From NCBI GenBank assembly GCA_035621215.1, contig CP141729.1:2502944-2566943 (forward strand): a stretch of DNA of 64,000 bases. The letters are read 5' to 3'. Positions 1 to 9,213 of this stretch are shown here, piece by piece; position 1 is the first letter of the stretch; every line of letters starts with the position of its first letter. Source of the DNA: Oscillospiraceae bacterium MB08-C2-2. GTDB taxonomy: Bacteria; Bacillota; Clostridia; Oscillospirales; Ruminococcaceae. A model generated the notes under the pieces. It saw only the letters and a program-made list of their open reading frames with translations. It made no database searches and had not been told where the DNA came from. The translations under genes and the position numbers were made by a program.

Positions 1-812
1 AGCGAGCAGCCCACCTCCCGGCCCACGCCGGGGGAGGTCATGCGGTGGGCGCAAAGCTCCACCAAATCGTGGCGGCCTGCAATATAGCCCCCGGTCTGGG
101 CGATGCCGCCTCCGGGGTTTTTGATGAGAGAGCCCATCATCAGATCGGCCCCCACCATAGTCGGTTCGATGGTCTGGACAAATTCGCCGTAGCAGTTATC
201 CACCACCACTAAGGCCGCCGGGTTGGCCGCCTTGACCGCCTTGGCAATCTTTTCAATTTCCTCCACAAAGAGGGAAGGGCGCAGGGTATAGCCCCGGGAA
301 CGCTGGATATAGGCCATCTTTACACCCTTGACAGCTTCAGGAATAGCGGCAAAATCCACCGAACCATCCTCCAGAAGCTCCAGCTGGCGGTAGTGGATGC
401 CAAACTCCTTGAGAGAGCCTACATTTTCCCCGGTGAGCACTGCATCCAGTGTGTCGTAGGGCTTGCCGGTGAGAGAAAGCATCACATCCCCCGGACGCAG
501 AACCCCAAACAGGGCTGTGGCAATGGCGTTGGTGCCGGAGACAAAGTTGTGGCGGATGATGCTGTCTTCCGCCCCCATGAGCTGGGCAAAAACCTTTTCC
601 AGCGTATCCCGGCCCCGGTCGCCGTAGCCGTAGCCGGTGGTTCCCGCAAAATGGCTTTCGCTGACCCGGTGGTCGGAAAAAGCCTTTTGCACCTTCCAGC
701 TGTTATACTGGGCGATGCGATCGATGCGGTCAAAGCTTTCCCGCTGTTCCTGTTCCACCCTTTGGACCAAAGCCTCCAGAGCGGGGTCTATGTTAAAAAA
801 ATCCTGTTTCAT
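1..812 (-). CDS. Methionine gamma-lyase / aluminium-resistance family PLP enzyme (3' end cut by window)
   Basis: Translation begins at an ATG at 812 and stays open to the window edge (about 270 codons). The N-terminus (MKQDFFNIDPALEALVQRV), the GTTGYGYGDRGRDTLEKVFA region and the SLIKNPGGGIAQTGGYIAG stretch are typical of the aluminium-resistance family of fold-type I PLP enzymes, often annotated as methionine gamma-lyase family. SLIKNPGG should carry the PLP lysine. The likely chemistry is C-S lyase or a related amino-acid elimination in the cytosol; the substrate is not known from sequence. It is the last visible gene of a same-strand row murD-M42-M42-GNAT, separated from the GNAT gene by 134 bp, so co-transcription is possible but unproven. 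The C-terminal third lies outside the window. Confidence 0.85.
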   Translation of the reverse strand, partial: MKQDFFNIDPALEALVQRVEQEQRESFDRIDRIAQYNSWKVQKAFSDHRVSESHFAGTTGYGYGDRGRDTLEKVFAQLMGAEDSIIRHNFVSGTNAIATALFGVLRPGDVMLSLTGKPYDTLDAVLTGENVGSLKEFGIHYRQLELLEDGSVDFAAIPEAVKGVKMAYIQRSRGYTLRPSLFVEEIEKIAKAVKAANPAALVVVDNCYGEFVQTIEPTMVGADLMMGSLIKNPGGGIAQTGGYIAGRHDLVELCAHRMTSPGVGREVGCS

Positions 813-946
813 TTTGAGGTTCCTTCTTTTGTATTTGCCTTTGAGGCGGCCAGTTCTGTGCTTTCCGCAACCAGTGGGCATTACTCACTTCTTTTATCCA
901 GCAAAGCGGGCTGAAAGATTGGCCGTATGTATCCAAGAGCGCCAGC

Positions 947-1738
947 TTATGCCTTTTCAAAATGCTGGTGGCCCCAATTCCCGGTTTCCACAAAGCCCAT
1001 GCGGCCATAATAGGTGCTGAGGCTTTCCTCCCGGCAGAAAAGGGTAGGGGTCAGGCCCCTTTCCAGCAGGCGATCCACCAGACATTGGGTAATGATTCGC
1101 CCATAGCCCTTGCCTTGACTGCCCGGCAGAGTAGCGATGGAAGCAATCACGCCCACCCCTACCCCTGTTGAATAAATACCGCCTGTGGCCACCGGGATAT
1201 GCCCTTTATTGAGAGTACAGCAAACCGCCTGCCCGGAGCGAACAAGCCGGGTGGTGTAGGATAGCCACAGATCAAAGGGGTTGTGCTCGGCAAAGTGGGG
1301 GTTGGCATCCCGGATAATGCGGTAAACATCCCGCAGGGCAGGCGCAAAATCAATGCCCCTTGTATTGGCACCGGTCATGCCGCCCCGATAAGCCATAGCG
1401 GGGGAAGTGAAAAGCTCGCCTCCCATACGGGTTTCCAGTGCACAGGCCGTGTGCAGGGAGCCGAATACGAAGCGCAGACCGGACATTTGAGCAAACTCGG
1501 CCAGCTCGTCGTAATCCAGTGCCGGGCCGGCAGAAAGGTTGCCTCCCCCCTCAAAGATACCCAAGGCCCCGGTGGGTGTTCCATCAGCCCCTTGGAGCAC
1601 ATAGGCTTTATAAAGAGGGCCGTTTCCACCATATGCCTTTAAAAGTGTGAGAATTTTGGAGCCCACTGCCGGGTCAAAGGAGCAGCCCTTTTCCAGCAGA
1701 GCCTCCATGCCCTCTCCGGGGAGGAAGAATCGAATCAT
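947..1738 (-). CDS. GNAT-family N-acetyltransferase
   Basis: 263 residues. The C-terminal half carries the acetyl-CoA loop GSQGKGYGR (about residues 207-215) preceded by a beta strand VGVIASIATLP, the classic motif A of GNAT proteins. The tail STYYGRMGFVETGNW is the usual GNAT end. The N-terminal half resembles the extra domain of two-domain GNATs found in clostridia; I recognise no specific substrate. The ATG overlaps the stop of the upstream M42 peptidase gene (ATGA), with AAGGAG 11 bases upstream, so translation is probably coupled. Acetylation of an amino acid, peptide or small amine is plausible given the peptidase neighbours, but that is inference. Confidence 0.8.
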   Translation of the reverse strand: MIRFFLPGEGMEALLEKGCSFDPAVGSKILTLLKAYGGNGPLYKAYVLQGADGTPTGALGIFEGGGNLSAGPALDYDELAEFAQMSGLRFVFGSLHTACALETRMGGELFTSPAMAYRGGMTGANTRGIDFAPALRDVYRIIRDANPHFAEHNPFDLWLSYTTRLVRSGQAVCCTLNKGHIPVATGGIYSTGVGVGVIASIATLPGSQGKGYGRIITQCLVDRLLERGLTPTLFCREESLSTYYGRMGFVETGNWGHQHFEKA

Positions 1739-2760
1739 GAATCGGCCAGCTCCTTTACCAGTGCACGGAGTAGGGTCAGAGTATGCTCCATATCGCTGAC
1801 CTGCAACAGATTGGAGGGAGAGTGGAGATACCGGCAGGGCAGGCTGACGCCCAGCACCTTGGCTCCGGCTCCCGCCGTTTGGAGAGAGCGGGATTCGTTG
1901 CCGCCGAATACCCCTTCCTTGGATTGGTAGGGAATTCCCAGACCCTCAGCGGTCTTGCAGGAAAGGCGATACATTTCCATATCATAAACCGTGCCTCTGT
2001 CCATAAAGGAAAGGACAGGGCCATTGCCCACTCGGCAGACAATCTTTTCAGGGGGAACACCGGGGATATCCGAGGCCGTGGTGGTATCCACCGCAACCGC
2101 CCGGTCAGGGGCAATGGTATAGCCTGCGGCTTTGGCACCGGTACAGCCGGTTTCCTCCTGAACAGTGAAGGAGAACCAGCAGTCATAGGCAAGCTCCTGT
2201 TCCATCATTTCCAGCAGCAGAGCACAGCCCGCACGGTCATCCAGCGCACGGCCCATGACCTTTCCGCCGCCCAGTGCCACAAAGGGAGCGGCGAAAATGG
2301 CCCGGTCTCCGGGGCATACATGGGCGAGAGCCTCCTCCTTGGTGGCGGCTCCAATATCGATATAGAGCTTCTCAGCCTTAGGCGGGTTGGATTTTTCATC
2401 TTCCTCCTGCAAATGGACTGCCTTGGCTCCGATCACACCGTAAACCTGCTTTTCACCGATGAGCACCGGCTTGCCGATGATCACCCGGGTGTCGATGCCG
2501 CCTACCGTGGCAAAGCGGAGCAGGCCGCTCTCTTCTGCAAAGGTGATGATAAAGCCTACTTCGTCCATATGGGCGCTGAAAAGAAGGGTGTTGGCGGGCT
2601 TTTGCTGCCCCTTTTTGTGGGCTAGCAGATTGCCGAGGGCATCCACCTGCCAGTCGCAGGTGCTGTCAATGCGGCGGATGATTTCCTCCCGGACAGGGTG
2701 CTCGCTCCCCGATACACCCGGCAGAGCACAGAGGGCTTTCAGCGTTTCCAGCATTGCCAT
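1735..2760 (-). CDS. M42 family metallopeptidase (aminopeptidase), copy 2
   Basis: 341 residues, normal length for M42 (glutamyl aminopeptidase/FrvX/tetrahedral aminopeptidase family), cytosolic di-metal enzymes that trim peptides from the N-terminus. Visible metal and catalytic motifs: SAHMDEVG near residue 65, LDDRAGCALL near 176 and the adjacent acidic pair VQEETGCTG near 208. A C-terminal HSPSNLLQVSD motif supplies the last metal histidine. The start codon follows the stop of the preceding M42 gene immediately (TAAATG) and the stop overlaps the GNAT start, so the three form one translation-coupled unit. It is a paralogue of its neighbour and may differ in residue specificity or form mixed oligomers (inference). 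Confidence 0.92.
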   Translation of the reverse strand: MAMLETLKALCALPGVSGSEHPVREEIIRRIDSTCDWQVDALGNLLAHKKGQQKPANTLLFSAHMDEVGFIITFAEESGLLRFATVGGIDTRVIIGKPVLIGEKQVYGVIGAKAVHLQEEDEKSNPPKAEKLYIDIGAATKEEALAHVCPGDRAIFAAPFVALGGGKVMGRALDDRAGCALLLEMMEQELAYDCWFSFTVQEETGCTGAKAAGYTIAPDRAVAVDTTTASDIPGVPPEKIVCRVGNGPVLSFMDRGTVYDMEMYRLSCKTAEGLGIPYQSKEGVFGGNESRSLQTAGAGAKVLGVSLPCRYLHSPSNLLQVSDMEHTLTLLRALVKELADS

Positions 2761-3792
2761 TTAGATGGCCTCCTTTCCCAGTATACCGGCAAAGGCTGCC
2801 AGCAAACGGCCTGTATTTTCCACATCCTCCACCGAAACCAGCTCAATGGGGGAATGCATGTATTTCTGTGGGATGGAAAGAAGCCCGGTCACCACGCCGC
2901 CCCGGCTGGTGGCAATGGAATCTGCATTGGTTCCGGTGCGCCCGCCCATAACCTCGGTCTGATAAGGGATGCCTTGCTTCTCGCTGAGGCGAATCAGCTT
3001 CTTGGAAAGCTTGTGGGATAAAATCGGAGAAAAGCCGATCATCGGCCCGCCCTTGAGCTGGCCGCATTTTTCCTTGGGGCAATCGGGGGTTTGGGCAAAC
3101 GAAACATCCACTGCGATCGAGTGGGTAGGGCTTACGATATAAGCGGCTGTCTGTGCGCCTTGGCCGCCCACCTCCTCCATGGTGGAGAAAACCACGGTAA
3201 GGCCGCATTCCAGCGGGGTATCCTGCAAATATTCCAGCGCCTTGGCCAGTGCCACACAGCTTGCCCGGTTATCCAGCGCCTTGCCGCTGACACAGTTGCC
3301 CAGCAGCTCCTTGGATTGGGCGATAAAGGTGAGGCGATCTCCCGGCTGAACCAGAGCCTTGGCCTGCTCTTTATCCATGCCGATATCCACCGAAACTTCT
3401 TCCACCTTCTGGAATTTCTTGTCGCTGTCGCCGCTGAGATGGGGCGGCACCGAGCAGACCACACCGGGGATATTGCCGCCTTCCGCGTGCACCGTTACCT
3501 GCGAGGCCAGCAAAAGCTGCCGGTTGATACCACCGCAGCCTGCAACCTTTAGAAAGCCCTCCTCCTGTATGGAGGTGACAATAAGACCGATTTCATCCAT
3601 GTGGGCATCCAGCATCAAATGAGGCTGCCCGGCGGCAGGCTCCCGCACCCGGCAGATCAGGCTCCCCAGCGGGGTAGTCTCCACCTTGCCGAAGGGCTCC
3701 AGCAGACGGCGGCCAAAAGCGGCGGCGGCTTCTTCCCGGCCGGAAACGCCGCAGACCGCTGAAAAGGCCAAAAGGGTTTCTTTGGTATTCAT
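2761..3792 (-). CDS. M42 family metallopeptidase (aminopeptidase), copy 1
   Basis: 343 residues. M42 motifs in order: LDAHMDEIG near residue 62, LDNRASCVAL near 178, STMEEVGGQGA near 210, VDVSFAQTPD and the C-terminal HSPIELVSVED histidine. These are the two-metal ligands and the Glu-Glu general base of cytosolic M42 aminopeptidases. An AGGAGG site lies nine bases before the ATG. The gene starts 13 bp after murD on the same strand and abuts the second M42 gene. Sequence divergence between the two copies is substantial, which suggests an old duplication rather than a recent one. Role: recycling of short peptides to amino acids. Confidence 0.92.
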   Translation of the reverse strand: MNTKETLLAFSAVCGVSGREEAAAAFGRRLLEPFGKVETTPLGSLICRVREPAAGQPHLMLDAHMDEIGLIVTSIQEEGFLKVAGCGGINRQLLLASQVTVHAEGGNIPGVVCSVPPHLSGDSDKKFQKVEEVSVDIGMDKEQAKALVQPGDRLTFIAQSKELLGNCVSGKALDNRASCVALAKALEYLQDTPLECGLTVVFSTMEEVGGQGAQTAAYIVSPTHSIAVDVSFAQTPDCPKEKCGQLKGGPMIGFSPILSHKLSKKLIRLSEKQGIPYQTEVMGGRTGTNADSIATSRGGVVTGLLSIPQKYMHSPIELVSVEDVENTGRLLAAFAGILGKEAI

Positions 3793-3805
3793 TCTATTTG
3801 TCCTC

Positions 3806-5221
3806 CTATTTTGCCAGCGGCTCCAGAGCGGTTACAAGCTCCTTGAAATGGCGGCCTCTGGCCTCAAAGTTGGGGTAAGCATCAAAGCTGGCGCAGGCGG
3901 GCGAAAGGGAAACCACATCCCCGGCTTTGGCACGGCTCTGTGCCAGCGTTACCGCCTCCTGCATGTTTTGCGCCCGCACAATCACCAGCCCGCTTTGTTC
4001 ATAATCGGAGCAGCTGGTGACCGCCTGCTGGATTTTATCGGCGGTGTGGCCAGTGAGAATCAAAAGCTTCACTTTCTCCAAAATCACCGGGGCCAGCGGC
4101 TCAAAGGGTATTTTTTTATCATACCCGCCTGCCAGCATAATAATCTTTTGATTAAAGGAATTCAGCCCCGCAATGGTGCGGCTGGGGGAGGAGGCAATGC
4201 TGTCGTTATACCAGCGAACCCCTTCCAGTTCCCGAACCAGCTCGATACGGTGCTCCACGCCGCCGAAGGTTTTGGCGACCTCCGTCATGGCCTCGGGGGA
4301 CACGGTGCCCCATACAGCGCTGATGGCGGCTAAATAGTTTTCCACATTGTGGATGCCGGGGATGCGGATGTCATCCTTGTGAACAACCGGGATCACCTGC
4401 CCATGGAACGCCATGGAAAGGGTTCCATTCGATGCTAGGAAGGCACCGTTTTCCGGCTGTTCACCACGTGTGAACCAAAGCTGTTCCCCCCGCACAAGCT
4501 GGGCAAAGGAACGGGTATAGTCGTTATCCCGGTTGAGCACAGTCCGGGAGAAAGCATTTTGGTGGAGAAGCAGGTTCTTCTTTGCATCCACATATTCCGC
4601 CATATCCTTGTGGACATCCAAATGGTTGGGGGCCACATTGGTGACCACCGCCACGTTAGGGGAGGAACGCATGGAAATCAGCTGAAAGCTGGAAAGCTCC
4701 ACCACTGCCCGATGCCCCGGCTGGATATCTTCGATAATGGGCAGAAGCGCCCGCCCGATGTTGCCCCCAAGGTGAACGGTGAACCCGGTCTGCTCCAGCA
4801 TCTTGGCAATAAGGGTGGTGGTGGTGGTTTTGCCGTCGCTGCCGGTTACAGCGTAAATGGGGCAGGGGCAAAGGTCAAAGAACACCTCCATCTCACTGGT
4901 TACAACACCGCCCTGCTGGCGGAAGGCCGTCAGCTCAGGCAGAAAAAAATTCATTCCCGGTGTGCGGAAAAGGACATCCGCTTCCAGATTTTCAAAATAA
5001 TGCTCCCCCAAATGGAGGATGGCTCCCTTAGCTTCCATTTCCTCAGCCAGTTCACCCAGCTGTTCCCGGCTGCGCTTATCGCAGGCCAGCACCCGAATGC
5101 CCCGGGCAGCGAAAAGGGAGATTAAATCCCGGTGGGAAACCCCCAGCCCCATAAAGGCTACGGTTTTTCCTTTCAGGCTATCAAAAAAGCTCTCCAGTTT
5201 CTGGTTCAATGCTGTCAACAC
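3806..5221 (-). CDS. murD: UDP-N-acetylmuramoylalanine--D-glutamate ligase MurD
   Basis: 471 residues, slightly longer than typical MurD (about 440-450). It adds D-glutamate to UDP-MurNAc-L-Ala in cytoplasmic peptidoglycan synthesis, using ATP. An N-terminal Rossmann-like domain (VAFMGLGVSHRDL) binds the UDP substrate. The Mur-ligase ATP loop GSDGKTTTTTL is near residue 127, the central motif ELSSFQL near 180, NHLDVH near 200, and the C-terminal domain has NDSIASSP (near 318) and LAGGYDKKIPFEPL. The start is a GTG with a weak upstream purine tract; TTG one codon later is possible. Unusually it is not in a dcw-type division cluster but heads a row of peptidase genes. Confidence 0.95.
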   Translation of the reverse strand: MLTALNQKLESFFDSLKGKTVAFMGLGVSHRDLISLFAARGIRVLACDKRSREQLGELAEEMEAKGAILHLGEHYFENLEADVLFRTPGMNFFLPELTAFRQQGGVVTSEMEVFFDLCPCPIYAVTGSDGKTTTTTLIAKMLEQTGFTVHLGGNIGRALLPIIEDIQPGHRAVVELSSFQLISMRSSPNVAVVTNVAPNHLDVHKDMAEYVDAKKNLLLHQNAFSRTVLNRDNDYTRSFAQLVRGEQLWFTRGEQPENGAFLASNGTLSMAFHGQVIPVVHKDDIRIPGIHNVENYLAAISAVWGTVSPEAMTEVAKTFGGVEHRIELVRELEGVRWYNDSIASSPSRTIAGLNSFNQKIIMLAGGYDKKIPFEPLAPVILEKVKLLILTGHTADKIQQAVTSCSDYEQSGLVIVRAQNMQEAVTLAQSRAKAGDVVSLSPACASFDAYPNFEARGRHFKELVTALEPLAK

Positions 5222-5503
5222 CTCAATTCACCCGATTCCATCCAGCAGGGGATCGGGTCTATATTTTCATGGTGAAACCGTATAATTTAGTCCCAATAAA
5301 AATTTGGGCATAACAGAATCATTATATACCGCTTTCCATATTTATTCAATTTTTATCCTAAATATATTCAAGACTAGGGAAAAGGCGGAAAGTCTGGATA
5401 GAAGACAGTTTCGGGCCGTGTTCTCCACACAGAAAGAAAGGCTCTGTCAAAAGAATGTTGTCTTCTAGCCATGATTCATAAACTGGGTTTGCGCAGGAGA
5501 TCT
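5222..5503. other. Intergenic region upstream of murD
   Basis: AT-rich spacer between the kinase terminator and murD. On the minus strand it contains a short hairpin CCCGAT/ATCGGG just before murD and CCCAA/TTGGG further upstream, plus -10-like TATAAT/TTATAC strings. No ORF with a credible ribosome binding site was seen. Confidence 0.4.
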
Positions 5504-5546
5504 TAAAAAAATACCGCCCCTTCCCTTGAATGGGGAAAGGCGGCAT
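5504..5546 (-). terminator. Rho-independent terminator of the PfkB kinase gene
   Basis: On the minus strand a GC-rich hairpin GCCGCCTTTCCCC ... GGGAAGGGGCGGT is followed directly by seven T residues. It lies 60 bp past the kinase stop. Confidence 0.85.
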
Positions 5547-5606
5547 TGCTTTAAAGCTTTGCTGTTTAAGCAGGTATGCGTTCGTTTCTCTTTTAAAAAA
5601 GGAGGC

Positions 5607-6614
5607 CTATAAGATCAGCTTGGGTACACTCACCATGCAGCTTCTGATTTCTTCTTCACCGGGCATAGAGGTAATGGCACCTTTTTTAGAGGTGGTGAGA
5701 GCACCGGCGGCGTTGGCAAAATCCACCATATCACTGAGCTGTTCAAAGGTAAGCTCACCCAGCGTGGAACGATTATAGCCTTTCAGGCAGCTGAGGAAGG
5801 CACCGAAAAAGGAATCTCCGGCGGCGGTGGTATCCACTGTTTTGGTGTCGTAAGTATAAAAACGCTGGTGCTTTCCGCTCCAAAAAAGCTCACAGCCATA
5901 TTTGCCCAGTGTGGCCAACACCATTTTAATAGGATATTTGGCCATTAAATGAGCAATACCCTCTTCGATGGTGGCCTTGCCGGATAAAAAGAGGATTTCT
6001 TCTTCTGAAAGCTTGAGGATATCGGCGTGCTCCATTCCTTTTAATGCAAAATGGCGGGCATCTTCCCGGCTGCTCCAAAGGTTGAAGCGGAGGTTGGGAT
6101 CATAAGCACGCAGGCAGCTCTGCTGCTGAAGCAGCTCCAACATATAAAAAACAGCGCTGCGCTCCGGCTCCATAGACATGGAAACACTGCCATAAAGGAA
6201 GATGCCGCAGTCGGTAATAAAAGCCGGGTCAATGTCTTCCTTGGAAAGCAGGGTATCCGCACCCGGCTTGCGGTAAAAAGAAAAGCTGCGGTCGCCGCCT
6301 TCATCCAGCTTGACAAAGGCCAGCGTGGTGTTGGCCTCGTCGGTGGTGAGCAGATAGCGGGTATCAATGCCCAGACCAGCCACAAAATCCTTTAAAAAGG
6401 TGCCAAACATATCCTCGCCCACCTTGCCCAGAAAGGCGCAGTGCCGCCCCAGCTTGGCAGCCTGTGCCAAAGCGTTGCAGGGAGCCCCCCCTGGAGCACC
6501 GAGAAAGGCTACTGTATCCTTGGCGCCTGCCGATTGATCCAAAAAGTCAATGAGAATTTCACCGGTGGAAATTAAATCGTACATCTTGTATTGACCCTCG
6601 CTTTCCGTTTGCAT
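5607..6614 (-). CDS. PfkB-family carbohydrate kinase (fructokinase-like)
   Basis: About 335 residues from the ATG at 6614 (AGGAG nine bases upstream); an alternative ATG at 6584 would begin MYDLISTGEILIDF, where most family members start, and has a weaker GAGGG site. The ribokinase/PfkB fold is shown by the N-terminal GEILIDF, the GGAPCNAL and LGKVGEDMFG signature and the C-terminal TVDTTAAGDSFFGAFL signature 2, which contains the catalytic Asp and anion hole. It phosphorylates a sugar, most likely fructose, with ATP in the cytosol. It is a single-gene unit with its own promoter and terminator, divergent from pyruvate kinase. A ribokinase or other PfkB specificity cannot be excluded. Confidence 0.85.
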   Translation of the reverse strand: MQTESEGQYKMYDLISTGEILIDFLDQSAGAKDTVAFLGAPGGAPCNALAQAAKLGRHCAFLGKVGEDMFGTFLKDFVAGLGIDTRYLLTTDEANTTLAFVKLDEGGDRSFSFYRKPGADTLLSKEDIDPAFITDCGIFLYGSVSMSMEPERSAVFYMLELLQQQSCLRAYDPNLRFNLWSSREDARHFALKGMEHADILKLSEEEILFLSGKATIEEGIAHLMAKYPIKMVLATLGKYGCELFWSGKHQRFYTYDTKTVDTTAAGDSFFGAFLSCLKGYNRSTLGELTFEQLSDMVDFANAAGALTTSKKGAITSMPGEEEIRSCMVSVPKLIL

Positions 6615-6710
6615 ATTGGCCTGCTCCTCGTGCCGAAGGAGGCCGATTTTTCGAAGAAGCAGAGCGCCTGGCCGAAAGAGGCGCCCATACCTCACTGAGT
6701 TCACAGTATT

Positions 6711-6739
6711 AGAATACCGTTTCGTAATAAGTTTGTAAA
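6711..6739 (-). promoter_or_regulatory. Probable promoter of the PfkB kinase
   Basis: On the minus strand TTTACA is followed after 17 bases by TATTCT, about 100 bp before the kinase start. Confidence 0.55.
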
Positions 6740-6966
6740 GAAGCTTTTATGTTTTTTGCCCCAGAGTCCGCAAATGCTCCTCTGGACGGCAAAATCTGGT
6801 TATAGGTTATACGAATTGTAAACAATTGGAAGCTCTATTTGTGTTGAAAACTTAAAGGTTTTCAGGAGTTTTCCCCGTTTTATCCGCTGGTTATTAACAC
6901 TTTCCACCGAGTTTTCCACTGAGAAAGTCGAATAATTGACCAATTAGGGTCGAAAACCAAATTCTT

Positions 6967-6995
6967 TTGACAGTTTTTCCAGAAAAAGATATACT
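6967..6995 (+). promoter_or_regulatory. Promoter P1 upstream of pyk
   Basis: TTGACA, 17-base spacer, TATACT, pointing towards pyk and 328 bp before its start. Together with the promoter 100 bp downstream it suggests tandem start sites, or an undetected short transcript. Confidence 0.6.
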
Positions 6996-7066
6996 TTTGG
7001 TATAAATATACAACCGTAAAAATCAGTATTCCAGAAGGCAGGCTGGTTACAATTTTGTTATATACA

Positions 7067-7096
7067 TTGACAGTGCGCCACCTGTTAGAGTAGTAT
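7067..7096 (+). promoter_or_regulatory. Promoter P2 upstream of pyk
   Basis: TTGACA, 18-base spacer, TAGTAT. It would give a 5' leader of roughly 220 nt. Confidence 0.5.
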
Positions 7097-7238
7097 CTAA
7101 TATGAATCGCTTTTTTGACAAAGGATTTTTTCTGCCGCATACGGCCCCATAAAAACGTTACTCCAAAGCAGCTCTTTACAGCGCTTTTAGGGACTGGCCG
7201 AAAGGTTGAAACCATATCCGACTGCCGCGGTTTTTAAG

Positions 7239-7259
7239 AACAATATGATACATATTGTT
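7239..7259. promoter_or_regulatory. Palindrome in the pyk leader
   Basis: AACAATATG, three-base loop, CATATTGTT: a perfect 9-bp inverted repeat 64 bp before the pyk ATG. It could be a repressor operator or an mRNA hairpin. It does not match the Rex or CcpA consensus by eye. Confidence 0.5.
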
Positions 7260-7322
7260 TTGGTGTGGGTTAAGAAATAGAGAGTGCCCCGCAGGGCTGA
7301 AGACATTAAAAAGGAGTATACC

Positions 7323-9080
7323 ATGAGAAAAACTAAAATTGTATGCACTCTGGGGCTTGCATCCCAAACCCCTGAAATTATGGAACAGCTTATTCTAGCT
7401 GGTATGGATGTGGCACGGTTCAATTTCTCCCACGGAACCCACGAGAGCCACAAGGCAATGCTGGATACTCTTAGTGCCGCCCGGGAAAAGCTTGGCCGCC
7501 CGGTGGCCGCCCTGCTGGATACAAGAGGCCCTGAGGTGCGCCTTGGGCTGTTTAAAGGCGGAAAAGCGACTTTGGAGGATGGCGGCGAATTCACTCTTAC
7601 CTCCGAAGAGGTGGAGGGCGATTCTTCTATTTCCACTATAACCTACAAGCGCCTTTCCTATGATGTTCATCAGGGGGATACCATCCTGCTGGATGATGGC
7701 CTCATTGAGCTGACTGTTCTTTCGGCCGGGGATGGAGATATTCACTGCCGGGTGGTCAATGGGGGAGAAATTTCCAACCGCAAGGGAGTTAACCTTCCGG
7801 GGGTTAACCTTTCCATGCCCTATATCAGCGAGGCCGACCGGGCCGATATTATAGCGGGCCTGAAGATGGGCTTCGATTTTATTGCGGCATCTTTTGTCCG
7901 CAGTGCCGAAGACATTGTGGAAATCCGCCACATTCTGCAGGAGCAGAACTGCAGCGATGTTAAAATCATTGCAAAAATTGAAAATGCCGAGGGTGTTCGG
8001 AATATTGACGACATCCTGCGTATTTCGGATGGCATTATGGTGGCCCGTGGCGACATGGGTGTTGAAATTCCTTTTGAAGAAGTGCCGTCTATTCAAAAAA
8101 TATTAATAAAGAAATGTTATAATGCAGGCAAGATGGTTATCACTGCTACTCAAATGCTGGATAGCATGATTAAAAACCCCCGCCCCACCCGGGCGGAGGC
8201 CACCGACGTTGCCAACGCTATTTACGATGGAACCAGCGCCATTATGCTTTCGGGTGAAACCGCCGCCGGGCTGTATCCGGTTCAGGCTGTTAAAACCATG
8301 GCCCGGATTGCGGAGCGTACCGAGCGGGATATTGATTATGAGCGCCGTTTCTATAACAGAGAGGGCAGCCGTTTGGAAAATGCCAACGTAACCAATGCCA
8401 TTGGCCATGCCACCTGCACCACGGCCTATGATTTGGGTGCAACCGCCATCATTACCGTTACCATTTCCGGTCAGGCCGCCCGTATGATCAGCAAATACCG
8501 CCCCGATATTCCGATTTTAGGCTGCACTCTCAGTGAAAAAACCTGGCGGCAGCTCAACCTTTCTTGGGGTGTGCTCCCCCTCTTGGTAGAGGAAAAGGAC
8601 GATGTAAACCAGCTCTTTTCTCATACTGTGGATGCCGCACGCAAAGCGGGTGTGGTTCAGGATGGGGATGTGGTGGTTATCACCACCGGTGTGCCTCTGG
8701 GCATTTCCGGCACAACCAACCTGCTTAAGGTGCATGTTGTGGGTGATGTTCTTGTGGGCGGCACCGGCATCAATCATCTTTCAACATCCGGTACTCTTTG
8801 TGTGGCCCAATCTGAAGAGGAAGCTTTCAGGACTTTTCGCCCGGGGGATATTCTGGTGATTGGCAGCAGCTCCAATGAAATGCTCCCCCTGCTCAAGAAT
8901 GCTTCCGCCATTGTAACCGAGGCAGAAGGCATCAATTCTCATGCCGCGATTGTGGGAATGGCCCTGGATATTCCAGTAATTGTGGGAGCACACGGTGCAA
9001 CAAAAATTCTAAAAAGCGGCACTAATGTTACAGTGGATGCCGAAAGAGGCGTTGTGGCCAATCTTTCTTTGCCAATGTAG
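7323..9080 (+). CDS. pyk: Pyruvate kinase with C-terminal PEP-utilising-type domain
   Basis: 585 residues, the length of the Bacillus/clostridial form rather than the 470-residue enteric form. It converts PEP and ADP to pyruvate and ATP in the last step of glycolysis. Seen in order: RKTKIVCTLG at the N-terminus, RFNFSHG (substrate Arg/Asn/Ser), LLDTRGPEVR, the B-domain, IAKIENAEG with the catalytic Lys and Mg-binding Glu, GIMVARGDMGVE, and the allosteric C domain. The extra C-terminal segment GGTGINHLSTSGTLCVAQ ... INSHAAIVG resembles the phospho-histidine domain of PEP synthase/PPDK. The start at 7323 has AAGGAG; the in-frame ATG 39 bases upstream lacks one. Confidence 0.97.
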   Translation: MRKTKIVCTLGLASQTPEIMEQLILAGMDVARFNFSHGTHESHKAMLDTLSAAREKLGRPVAALLDTRGPEVRLGLFKGGKATLEDGGEFTLTSEEVEGDSSISTITYKRLSYDVHQGDTILLDDGLIELTVLSAGDGDIHCRVVNGGEISNRKGVNLPGVNLSMPYISEADRADIIAGLKMGFDFIAASFVRSAEDIVEIRHILQEQNCSDVKIIAKIENAEGVRNIDDILRISDGIMVARGDMGVEIPFEEVPSIQKILIKKCYNAGKMVITATQMLDSMIKNPRPTRAEATDVANAIYDGTSAIMLSGETAAGLYPVQAVKTMARIAERTERDIDYERRFYNREGSRLENANVTNAIGHATCTTAYDLGATAIITVTISGQAARMISKYRPDIPILGCTLSEKTWRQLNLSWGVLPLLVEEKDDVNQLFSHTVDAARKAGVVQDGDVVVITTGVPLGISGTTNLLKVHVVGDVLVGGTGINHLSTSGTLCVAQSEEEAFRTFRPGDILVIGSSSNEMLPLLKNASAIVTEAEGINSHAAIVGMALDIPVIVGAHGATKILKSGTNVTVDAERGVVANLSLPM

Positions 9081-9213
9081 TCTCGGGCGTTCCACGTTAT
9101 TCCTTGCGCATTGGCATTCTTGCCGGTTTTTCGGGCCGGATATTTCCAAGGGCAGTTACCGGAAAATTTTTGCTGCAACTGCCAAAGCACATAAACGGAG
9201 GTAAGCTTTATAA

